A stretch of DNA of 64,000 nucleotides from Ferruginibacter sp. (lineage in GTDB: Bacteria > Bacteroidota > Bacteroidia > Chitinophagales > Chitinophagaceae), in contig JACMKX010000103.1 in assembly GCA_014379905.1 (NCBI GenBank), positions 24,883 to 88,882 on the forward strand. Direction: 5' to 3'. Made by a program: the position numbers and the translations under genes. Shown here piece by piece: positions 52,930 through 62,523 of this stretch. The notes beneath the pieces are model-generated. The model saw only the letters and a list, made by a program, of their open reading frames with translations, made no database searches and was not told where the DNA came from. Numbering within the stretch: the stretch's first letter is position 1; every line of letters starts with the position of its first letter.

Positions 52930-53391
52930 ATGAAAAACACCTTCTTTTTAATATGTGCCGGATTAATGATAACAATCGGCGCACAGGCACAAACAAAGAA
53001 AAAAGCAGTAACAGCAAAAGTGAATGTTCCGGAATCAGTAGATGCTTCCTTCAAAACAACCTTTAGCACTGCAGAAAACAACAAATGGAGTAAAAATTAC
53101 ACCGGTAATTATGTAGCTACCTTCACCAATGCCGATTCAAGGACACAGGTTTCTGAATTTAATCCTACAGGTGTTTGGATAAAGACAAAAACAGCCTTTG
53201 ATATAGCTAATCCTTTACCGGAAAATATTACAACAGCTGTTCAAACAAAGTATTCAGGTTCAACCATTAATGAACTTGAAAAAGTGGAGATTGCAGGTAT
53301 GGCCCCCTATTACAGGGTTAAACTTACAACAGCTGACACAAAAACAAAAGAAATTATATTGAACGAAGAGGGATCAGTGGTCCGTCTATAA
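52930..53391 (+). CDS. Secreted PepSY-like protein
   Basis: A 153-residue exported protein with a signal peptide (MKNTFFLICAGLMITIGAQA) and a duplicated beta-rich pattern, WSKNYTGNYVATFTNADSRT and YYRVKLTTADTKTKEIILNE, of the PepSY-like family common in Bacteroidota. Function is unknown; relatives are periplasmic. A strong terminator follows. In the 258 bases before it (to the divergent ileS) I see no gene, only a single TTATTCACA. Confidence 0.75.
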   Translation: MKNTFFLICAGLMITIGAQAQTKKKAVTAKVNVPESVDASFKTTFSTAENNKWSKNYTGNYVATFTNADSRTQVSEFNPTGVWIKTKTAFDIANPLPENITTAVQTKYSGSTINELEKVEIAGMAPYYRVKLTTADTKTKEIILNEEGSVVRL

Positions 53392-53424
53392 GAATTTTGC
53401 TGGTTTAGGGTTTTATTAGGGTAA

Positions 53425-53452
53425 AACGGGAGTAGTCTTACTCCCGTTATTT
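53425..53452 (+). terminator. Terminator of the PepSY-like gene
   Basis: AACGGGAGTA (53425-53434), loop GTCT, TACTCCCGTT (53439-53448), then ATTTTAG. Confidence 0.8.
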
Positions 53453-53565
53453 TAGATTTTACAATTCTTTATTCTATATTAAATTTACTATACATCCAAT
53501 AACCTCCGTTTTAAAATTCAATTTTCCTAACCGACGATCTCTGGAAAAAATCTTTTCACAAGGCC

Positions 53566-53602
53566 GAAAAGCATCTCTATTTTTAGGGATGCTTTTCTAT
53601 TT
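53566..53602. terminator. Hairpin GAAAAGCATC
   Basis: GAAAAGCATC (53566-53575) and GATGCTTTTC (53588-53597) form a perfect 10-bp stem with a 12-nt loop. No intact gene lies before it on the plus strand, so it may be a remnant terminator of a lost gene. Confidence 0.5.
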
Positions 53603-53627
53603 TCAGGAGTAAATTTTTTTAAGTGCA

Positions 53628-54256
53628 ATGTTATATTTACCCATTAAAAAGAGATTTTATAACAGGGATACGCCAACTGGTTACGCTACTTTGTATGAAA
53701 AAAATAGAACGCCCAAAGCCGAAATGCTGGTTTTTATCGAAGAACAGAAAATATTAAGCAGGATAGGTATAATCCGGGGGCCAAAAAGTAATGACCGATG
53801 AAGACCTGGCGGAAATGTACGGGCAGAATTAAAACGCTAAATGAGCAGGTAAAGCGTAATATCAAAAGATTTCTCAAAGATTTTATGTTTTCAATTACTG
53901 TAAAAGAATTCGAAAACTTGAAGTCGCAAAATGCGACTTCAAGTTGGGGAGGAAGGAGAAATTACCTAATGTTTTTGCTGAACAGGGAATAGCCATGCTA
54001 TCAGGAGTTGTAAACAGTGATACGGCTATTGAAGTAAATATCCGGATAATCAGGGTATTTATTAAACCCAGGGAATATGCATTGACCCACAAAGAAATAC
54101 CCGTGCAGCTTGCCAGGCTTGAAAAGAAGTAAAAGGGAATAGCAAGGATATTGAAAATATTTTTTTGTATTAAAAGAGTTGTTGGAAAAAGACATTAAAG
54201 CAAGGGTGCGCCACCAAATTGGCATTAAGCAACATACGGAGTGCCGGGATGAATAG
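53628..54256 (+). pseudogene. Decayed ORF6N-domain protein gene
   Basis: Pieces of an ORF6N DNA-binding protein can be followed through several frames. ILSRIGIIRGP begins at about 53750, then VMTDEDLAEMYG from about 53787, then LNEQVKRNIKRF...FENLKSQNATSSWGGRR (53798-53992 frame), then NVFAEQGIAMLSG...EYALTHKEIPVQL (53944-54132 frame), and finally VLKELLEKDIKARVRHQIGI to a stop at 54256. At least three frameshifts and a stop in the first part separate them, so the gene is dead. Such proteins are often phage- or island-borne. The first 120 bases (from ATG 53628) match nothing I know. Confidence 0.75.
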
Positions 54257-54333
54257 ATAATGTACCTCACCTATAAGTTCGGGTCAGCTAAAAGCTGCTA
54301 AAGAATGTTCACTCAATCACGAAAATCTGGGCG

Positions 54334-55275
54334 CTAGTGTAAAAGCAGCTCACAAGGCTTAATGCCAGTGTGCTTTTTAAAGGCCGTGCTAAAATGGGAG
54401 ATAGAAGAGTAGCCTAACATCATAGAAACCTCTGTAACGCTCAATCCTTTGTCGTACAACAGGTATTTGGCATGCTCCATCCGCTGGCCCTGGTAAAAGT
54501 CAAATATAGTAGTGCCAAAAATTTCTTTGAACCCTTTTTTCAGGTAACATTCATTAATGGCTACTTTACGGCTCAATGCCTTGATGGTAATAGGTTCACC
54601 AATGTGTTGCAGTAAAATCTCCCTTGCTTTCATGATCTTATCCCTGTCAGCTTCGTTGGCCAAAAACTTGCAGGTAAAAACCGCTTCTTCCCTTTCGCCC
54701 AGCATACAATCCATACTGTACAACAGCAAAATTTGTGTTTGTGCGTTGATAAAAATATTTTCTAAAGTATCGGTATAATTATGATTGAGTAATGCTTCAA
54801 TGGCCATCCTTGTTTTAGTACAAAGTGGTAGCATTTTAGAAAAAGAAGAAGTATGGTTGAAAGCCAGCACATTATCCGTTAAACTTTGTGGGTTGCTGTG
54901 GGCTTTGGCAAATTGTTGCAGGTACACAGGCGAAAAACTAAAACTTAATACATCCAGGCTATCTACTTTTTCGATACAAACTTTGGAGGCATTGAGTTTG
55001 CAATAATTACATTCCGCCTGTTTTTCGCGGCAGTACACATTCCCGGTTACGCAAAAACGTAGTTCCAGGTAATTGGCACCAGGATTGTTCTTTTCGTAAT
55101 GGTAAACCAATACACCGGTATCTTCCATATCCCATTGCGGGTTTCTTTTATACCTGTTAATGCTGTATTTAACGGATCCAGGCACCAAACGGTCTACTTG
55201 CTGCAGCACTTCCAGCTCGTTGTGCATAAAAGGCTGTTTGTGAGCCAGGGTTAATATGTCGATTAGTTGATCCAT
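54334..55275 (-). CDS. AraC-family transcriptional regulator
   Basis: A 313-residue regulator with two helix-turn-helix motifs at the C-terminus (IKALSRKVAINECYLKKGFK and VTEVSMMLGYSSISHFSTAF, ending HTGIKPCELLLH). The N-terminal sensing domain has a tight cluster of five cysteines (75, 82, 89, 92, 100, in FCVTGNVYCREKQAECNYC and KVC), which suggests a metal- or redox-responsive site. Its ligand is unknown. The start is ATG 55275, because the longer in-frame TTG (55293) overlaps the promoter's -7 box. It is divergent from gyrB. Downstream lies only the ORF6N pseudogene. Confidence 0.85.
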   Translation of the reverse strand: MDQLIDILTLAHKQPFMHNELEVLQQVDRLVPGSVKYSINRYKRNPQWDMEDTGVLVYHYEKNNPGANYLELRFCVTGNVYCREKQAECNYCKLNASKVCIEKVDSLDVLSFSFSPVYLQQFAKAHSNPQSLTDNVLAFNHTSSFSKMLPLCTKTRMAIEALLNHNYTDTLENIFINAQTQILLLYSMDCMLGEREEAVFTCKFLANEADRDKIMKAREILLQHIGEPITIKALSRKVAINECYLKKGFKEIFGTTIFDFYQGQRMEHAKYLLYDKGLSVTEVSMMLGYSSISHFSTAFKKHTGIKPCELLLH

Positions 55276-55290
55276 TGAAAAATTTCGATA

Positions 55291-55318
55291 CAAAGATACG
55301 GAAGGAAATCGAAACCAA
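55291..55318 (-). promoter_or_regulatory. Promoter of the AraC-family gene
   Basis: Minus strand: TTG (55318-55316), 17 nt, TATCTTTG (55298-55291), ending 15 nt before the ATG at 55275. This decides the start. Confidence 0.7.
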
Positions 55319-55466
55319 GAATCAGTGTTTGAACTTTTATTTATTTTTTTGCCGGGTGAGTCACCGAAAAAAGCGGTGGCTCACCCGGCAAAAAACCTTT
55401 ACAACTTGTTCACAAAATGGCGTTTATTTAAAGCCATTTTTATGCTCAAAAACCGCTGATTTTCGT

Positions 55467-55474
55467 TACATTTG
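55467..55474 (+). promoter_or_regulatory. Putative gyrB promoter -7 box
   Basis: TACATTTG fits TAnnTTTG, 44 nt before the gyrB ATG. No clear -33 TTG upstream. Confidence 0.45.
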
Positions 55475-55500
55475 CGGGAATGTGAATGTTCACAATTTAA

Positions 55501-57498
<1,998 letters not shown>

Positions 57499-57511
57499 GA
57501 AAAAGATACCG

Positions 57512-57551
57512 GATGCTGGATACTAGTTACCAGCATACAGTATCCAGCATC
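57512..57551. repeat. GGATGCTGGATACT palindrome after gyrB
   Basis: GATGCTGGATACT (57512-57524) and AGTATCCAGCATC (57539-57551) are perfect 13-nt inverted copies. Same family as 14548-14613; it starts 14 nt after the gyrB stop. Confidence 0.75.
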
Positions 57552-57609
57552 TGATGGCGTCTCTAAAATAAATTATTTATTTTTTTAATATCACAGTGTT
57601 ATTTAAGTT

Positions 57610-57634
57610 ATTTTGGTGAAACCAAAATTTTTAG
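57610..57634 (+). terminator. Terminator after gyrB
   Basis: ATTTTGGT (57610-57617), GAA loop, ACCAAAAT (57621-57628), then T residues. Confidence 0.6.
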
Positions 57635-57683
57635 TAGCTTGTAGCTTAAGAACCCATTATTTACTAACATAAATTTTACTAAA

Positions 57684-57887
57684 ATGAGCAAAATGTTAAC
57701 AGCTTATTGCATGAAAACTAAGGAAAAAAATGTTCCGATGCAGGATGCAGTAATTACTAAGACCAGTCGTGGTGGCTATATGGCACAAGGCAACGATGGT
57801 AAAGGAAATAAAATGACTACTATGTTGGCTGAAGCCAAAGCTTTGGAAGCTGTAAAAGACGGCGTAGCCAAGAAGGGCTGGGATTAA
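57684..57887 (+). CDS. Small degenerate zinc-ribbon-like protein (DUF5679-like)
   Basis: A 67-residue basic protein. The segment AYCMKTKEKNVPMQDAVIT...GGYMAQGNDGKGNKMTTML resembles DUF5679, in which AYC-x-x-C-x-x-K and a later C-P-x-C form a small zinc ribbon. Here only one Cys remains, so metal binding is probably lost. The resemblance is from memory and moderate. It has its own terminator and lies between gyrB and the lectin/PKD gene. Function unknown. Confidence 0.7.
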   Translation: MSKMLTAYCMKTKEKNVPMQDAVITKTSRGGYMAQGNDGKGNKMTTMLAEAKALEAVKDGVAKKGWD

Positions 57888-57907
57888 TCTTGTCACTTAA
57901 CCTTATT

Positions 57908-57936
57908 AAAAGGCTTCCTCCGGGAAGCCTTTTTCG
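57908..57936 (+). terminator. Terminator of the small DUF5679-like gene
   Basis: AAAAGGCTTCC (57908-57918), loop TCCG, GGAAGCCTTTT (57923-57933) and more T. A perfect 11-bp stem. Confidence 0.85.
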
Positions 57937-57980
57937 TTTTGCGTAAATATGGTTGGCGAATTTCGTTTATATTTATCGGC

Positions 57981-60900
57981 ATGAGACCAATACTGCTTTT
58001 GTTCTTCTTTTCCCTCCTTTTTTCTACCATAACTGCCCAGCAGTATACCGTTAACGGCAATGCACTGCAACAAAGCTGTAACTGTTACAGGCTCACAGAT
58101 GATTTCGGCAACCAGAGTGGCTCGGTATGGAACAATAACCAGATCGATCTTAGTAATTCATTCGATTATAATTTTGATGTGTTTTTAGGCAATAACGACG
58201 GGGGAGCAGATGGAATTGCCTTCGTGCTTCAGCCAATCAGTACGAGCGTAGGGTCGCTTGGAGGAGGAATGGGGTACCAGGGAATATCACCGGCCATAGC
58301 CATTACTTTAGACACTTACCAAAACAGCAGCCCGGATAATGATCCCTTCTATGATCACATTGCCATTCAAAGAAATGGAGACATCAACCACGCCTCCGCC
58401 AATAACCTGGCTGGTCCGGTTCAGGCCGATGCTTCCAGCCCCGATATAGAAGATGGCGCACTGCATAAGCTAAGGGTAGTGTGGGACGCCACAACCAAAA
58501 CACTCAGCACTTATTTTGATGGGGTACTAAGGCTAACTATTGTCAACGATCTTGTAAATACAACCTTTGGCGGCAATCCGCAAGTGTACTGGGGATTTAC
58601 CGGTGCTACCGGTGGGTTATCCAACCTGCAAAGATTCTGTACTGCACTGGCACCAGCCTGGTCTTTTGCTCCCAGCCAAAAAAGATGTGTAGGTGAAGCC
58701 ATTCAATTCATGAATGCGAGCATATCCTTTGCCACTATTGCAAAAATGTACTGGAACTTTGGCGATGGAAGTAATATTGATTCCATAAATGTGAATCCAA
58801 TACATACTTACGCAACGGCAGGAACCTACACGGTTACACAACGGGTAGTAGGTGCAGATGGCTGTGAAGCCACCAATACGCAAACAGTGATTGTGGGAAG
58901 TAAGCCTGTTGCCAGTTTCAGCTTGAACGATAGCTGTGTAAATAACACGATACAGTTTACCAATACTTCTGTTGCTACTGTGGGTATCATCAATAACTGG
59001 TATTGGGAATTGGACAACACGCCCGCCACATCTACCCTCCCAAATCCTACGGCTGTTTACGCAACCTATGGAATAAAAAATATAAAACTTGCCGTTAAAT
59101 CACTGGAGGGCTGTACATCAGATACGTTGTACAGGCCCATCCGCGTCCGTTCAATACCTGATGCTGATTTTACTTTTGTGGATTCATTGTGCCTGGGCGA
59201 TACTTATAATTTTACAGCCCTGGCCAGCAACCCTGATGGGCTCCCGATCGACCTCTACCAATGGCGGATCGGAACCGATATTATCAATAACACCATGAAT
59301 ACCCAAAGCTATACATTTCTTACAGCCGGGATACATCCAGTGACTTTAGTAGCTTTTAACGGGCCATTGCCACCAACCTGTTTGAGGCTTGTTACCAAAA
59401 ATGTTTTTGTTGTTGCCAAACCTCTTGCAGCCATGAAATTTGTAACCGGTTGCCAGGCACAGCAAATTCAATTACTCGACTCTTCGTATACATTGGACGG
59501 ACTGGCTGTTACAAGCTGGTGGTGGAACCTGGGCAACGGACAATTTTCCTCCCAGCAAAACCCAACCGTTACGTATAACACATCCGGACCGGTTAATATC
59601 CAGCTGGTAGTTTACAATAGCCGCAATTGTAAAAGTGATACGCTCAATGCTACTATCCAAATCGATACAAAGCCTGTTGCCTCCTTCAACATTAGTGACA
59701 GTTGCGCCGGTAATACGATATTGTTCAACAATACATCCACCGGTAATTTAAACAATTTTTATTGGTGGCTGGATAATGCGGGTTTAACATCTGCTCAACA
59801 ACATCCAACCACCACTTACCCAACAGCCGGGATAAAATATATTAAACTGCTGGTTACTTCAACCGCAGGATGCCGGTCTGATACTTTGTTTAAGCCCATC
59901 GATATTTACGCAAAGCCACAGGTTGATTTTACTTTTACGGATTCTGTTTGTTTAGGTAGCCCCACCCCTTTTTCTGGAATCATTGTTTCCAATAGTCACC
60001 CTGTCACCAATTACGGCTGGGCTTTTGGCGATACCAGTACTTTTATCCGCACAACACAGAATGCCGTTTATACTTTTGCTACACCGGGACCACATACAGT
60101 TACGTTTACGTCTTCCAGCATCAACGGCGCCGGTTGCAATGGCAGTATTCAAAAAAATGTTTTTGTAACAGATAAGCCCCATGCGGCCATTAAAAAACTG
60201 GTAGCCTGTGAAAGCCAGCAGATCCAATTGCTGGATTCATCCTATGCAACAGATGGGCTTGCTATTACAAGCTGGTGGTGGGACCTGGGCAACGGACAGT
60301 TTTCTACCCAACAAAATCCTTTTGTAACCTACCTTACTACGGGCCTGGTAAATATCAGGTTAGTTGTTTACAACAGCAGGAATTGTAAAAGTGATACTTT
60401 AGATAGAACGATTTCGGTTGAATATAAACCAGTGGCTAAGTTTGGGCATAGCACATCACTGTGCAATAACAACAGTATACAATTTTTTGATTCATCAACG
60501 GTAACAAATGCTACGGTAAATCAATGGCAGTGGATCCACAACAACAATGTTTTTAGTGCCCAGCAAAATCCGTCACAATTTTTCCCGGTAGGCTCCAATA
60601 CAGCAGCCCTGTCTGCAACGAGCATTTATGGATGTAAATCCGACACAGTCTTTAAAACATTTACCATTAAAGCCAAGCCGGAAGTAACCCTGGATTTTGA
60701 TGATGCCTGCAAATTCAGCGAAGTAAGTTTTACTGCAAATGAAACAAGTACCATTGGTATTACCAGCTGGCATTGGAATTTTGGAGATGGTAACAACAAC
60801 ATTGGAAATCCTGTAACACATGTTTATAATAATAACAATACTTACACCGTAAAAATGTATGCCATATCGGTGGAAGGTTGTTCCTCTGATACTATACAGG

Positions 60901-61424
60901 CTCCCATTATTATTTATGGTACAGACGCCTTTGCCGGAGATGATATTATTGCTGCTGCTGCGCAACCCATCCAGTTAAATGCTACAGGCGGACTAAGTTA
61001 TGAGTGGACACCAGCAATAGGATTAACGGCTACCAATATTGCCAATCCTATTGCCAATAATACAGTAGATAGAAGGTACTACCTGCGTGCATTTACACCG
61101 GAAGGTTGTGAGAGTTTTGACACAGTCGATATAAAAATTTACAAAGGACCGGATATTTATGTGCCGGGTGCGTTTACGCCTAACGGTGATGGAAGAAACG
61201 ATATTTTAAAACCCATCGCAGTCGGAATAACACAGTTCGACTATTTTGCCGTGTATAACCGCTATGGCCAGCTGGTTTTCAAAAGCAGCAATTCAAATGC
61301 CGGCTGGGATGGAAGGATCAAAGGACAAGAACAGTCAACCGGTAATTTTGTGTGGATGGTTTCTGGTGTTGATTTCAGGGGAAATAAAATATCTAAGAAG
61401 GGATCTGTACTGTTGATCCGTTAA
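57981..61424 (+). CDS. Large secreted lectin/PKD protein with type B type IX sorting domain
   Basis: A 1147-residue exported protein. A signal peptide (MRPILLLFFFSLLFSTITAQ) is followed by an L-type (legume-like) lectin domain at about 20-215 (GGADGIAFVLQPISTS, YWGFTGATGG), then about eight PKD repeats (WNFGDGSNIDSINVNPIHTY and the like) at about 230-1000. The last 95 residues or so are a gliding-associated type B sorting domain (VPGAFTPNGDGRNDILKPIA, YFAVYNRYGQLVFKS). The middle is a duplicated block of three PKD domains: residues 308-563 and 564-815. The ATG at 57981 is used because a longer in-frame TTG lies in the upstream terminator. Likely a cell-surface or adhesive protein. Confidence 0.9.
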   Translation: MRPILLLFFFSLLFSTITAQQYTVNGNALQQSCNCYRLTDDFGNQSGSVWNNNQIDLSNSFDYNFDVFLGNNDGGADGIAFVLQPISTSVGSLGGGMGYQGISPAIAITLDTYQNSSPDNDPFYDHIAIQRNGDINHASANNLAGPVQADASSPDIEDGALHKLRVVWDATTKTLSTYFDGVLRLTIVNDLVNTTFGGNPQVYWGFTGATGGLSNLQRFCTALAPAWSFAPSQKRCVGEAIQFMNASISFATIAKMYWNFGDGSNIDSINVNPIHTYATAGTYTVTQRVVGADGCEATNTQTVIVGSKPVASFSLNDSCVNNTIQFTNTSVATVGIINNWYWELDNTPATSTLPNPTAVYATYGIKNIKLAVKSLEGCTSDTLYRPIRVRSIPDADFTFVDSLCLGDTYNFTALASNPDGLPIDLYQWRIGTDIINNTMNTQSYTFLTAGIHPVTLVAFNGPLPPTCLRLVTKNVFVVAKPLAAMKFVTGCQAQQIQLLDSSYTLDGLAVTSWWWNLGNGQFSSQQNPTVTYNTSGPVNIQLVVYNSRNCKSDTLNATIQIDTKPVASFNISDSCAGNTILFNNTSTGNLNNFYWWLDNAGLTSAQQHPTTTYPTAGIKYIKLLVTSTAGCRSDTLFKPIDIYAKPQVDFTFTDSVCLGSPTPFSGIIVSNSHPVTNYGWAFGDTSTFIRTTQNAVYTFATPGPHTVTFTSSSINGAGCNGSIQKNVFVTDKPHAAIKKLVACESQQIQLLDSSYATDGLAITSWWWDLGNGQFSTQQNPFVTYLTTGLVNIRLVVYNSRNCKSDTLDRTISVEYKPVAKFGHSTSLCNNNSIQFFDSSTVTNATVNQWQWIHNNNVFSAQQNPSQFFPVGSNTAALSATSIYGCKSDTVFKTFTIKAKPEVTLDFDDACKFSEVSFTANETSTIGITSWHWNFGDGNNNIGNPVTHVYNNNNTYTVKMYAISVEGCSSDTIQAPIIIYGTDAFAGDDIIAAAAQPIQLNATGGLSYEWTPAIGLTATNIANPIANNTVDRRYYLRAFTPEGCESFDTVDIKIYKGPDIYVPGAFTPNGDGRNDILKPIAVGITQFDYFAVYNRYGQLVFKSSNSNAGWDGRIKGQEQSTGNFVWMVSGVDFRGNKISKKGSVLLIR

Positions 61425-61494
61425 AATATCGCATATTTAAGCGATGTTAAGGCTGATAAAAAAGAAGCAATTTTACAACTATAAAAATTACCTA

Positions 61495-62520
61495 ATGAAG
61501 AAATCACTTTTTAGCATAGCTGCATTAATACCTGCTATTGTTTTTGCCCAAAATGTTGGCATCGGCACACCTGCTCCGGAAAATAAATTACATATTGTTT
61601 CTACAGACAGCAATGCTGTTAAAATTGAAAAAAATACACCGTTGGATGCTGGATCTTCCAACGGGCTTTATTTCAAAAATGGTGATTGGTTTACCGGTGC
61701 AATCAAACAGATCGGTGCTTCAACTGCAGCCAGCAGGACCGGTATCTTTGGTTATGCAGCCCAGAATACCGCAGATCTGAGAGAACATATTTCAATTTTA
61801 GATGGGGGTAACGTAGGTATAGGAACTACACTCCCTACACAAAAACTGGTAGTCATAGGAAATGCAATCGTCTCCGGTCATCTTACTTCCAATACATTAC
61901 AATCAGCAACAAGCCTGCAGGTGGGAACCACCATACTCGCAGGTGGAAACATTACTACCAGTGCAGGTGTGTTTTTAGGAAATACTACTACTGCCACCAA
62001 TGGAGGAATGCGTTTTAATACCACCGATAGTAAAGTAGAATACAGGGAAGATAACAGCTGGAAAAGAATGACCAAACCATTTTTTCAGTCTTCTGAAATA
62101 ACCCATACTTCTTCGGTTAGAAACATCAATGTTGTTCATCCGACTTTCGAATTTATCATTCCGGAGGATGGCAATTATTATTTTAGTATTCAAACTGATA
62201 TATTTCCTGTATTAAAAACCGATGGGTGTGTTTTACAATATATTGACCTTGGTGGTGCCACCTGGTTGTATAGCAAAACAAGGGGAGCCCAATTTCTGAG
62301 CTTTAATCCTGCAGGGTCATATAAATGGCATTTAACGAGCACCGGGTCTTGTGTAGGAGGAACCAATATTCCCTTAATGCCCAACTGGAACCAGATTGTT
62401 TATTGCCAGAAGAATGAAGTTATGACCCTTTCTTACAGGTTTACAATGAATAATCCTCCCGGCGGGACATTAGACCCATGGCAGGTAAGGGCAACAGTAA
62501 ATTATGTGAAAGTAGATTAG
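61495..62520 (+). CDS. Secreted tail-fibre-like protein
   Basis: A 341-residue exported protein with a signal peptide (MKKSLFSIAALIPAIVFAQ). It carries two copies of a short motif seen in phage-tail-like and Bacteroidota surface proteins, NVGIGTPAPENKLHI near residue 21 and NVGIGTTLPTQKLVV near residue 105. The C-terminal half (about 190-341) is a beta-rich globular domain (FEFIIPEDGNYYFSIQTDIF), C1q/TNF-like in flavour. The ATG at 61495 is chosen because the signal peptide begins there. It follows the lectin/PKD gene by 70 nt and may be co-transcribed with it. No sorting domain is obvious. Confidence 0.7.
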   Translation: MKKSLFSIAALIPAIVFAQNVGIGTPAPENKLHIVSTDSNAVKIEKNTPLDAGSSNGLYFKNGDWFTGAIKQIGASTAASRTGIFGYAAQNTADLREHISILDGGNVGIGTTLPTQKLVVIGNAIVSGHLTSNTLQSATSLQVGTTILAGGNITTSAGVFLGNTTTATNGGMRFNTTDSKVEYREDNSWKRMTKPFFQSSEITHTSSVRNINVVHPTFEFIIPEDGNYYFSIQTDIFPVLKTDGCVLQYIDLGGATWLYSKTRGAQFLSFNPAGSYKWHLTSTGSCVGGTNIPLMPNWNQIVYCQKNEVMTLSYRFTMNNPPGGTLDPWQVRATVNYVKVD

Positions 62521-62523
62521 TAT

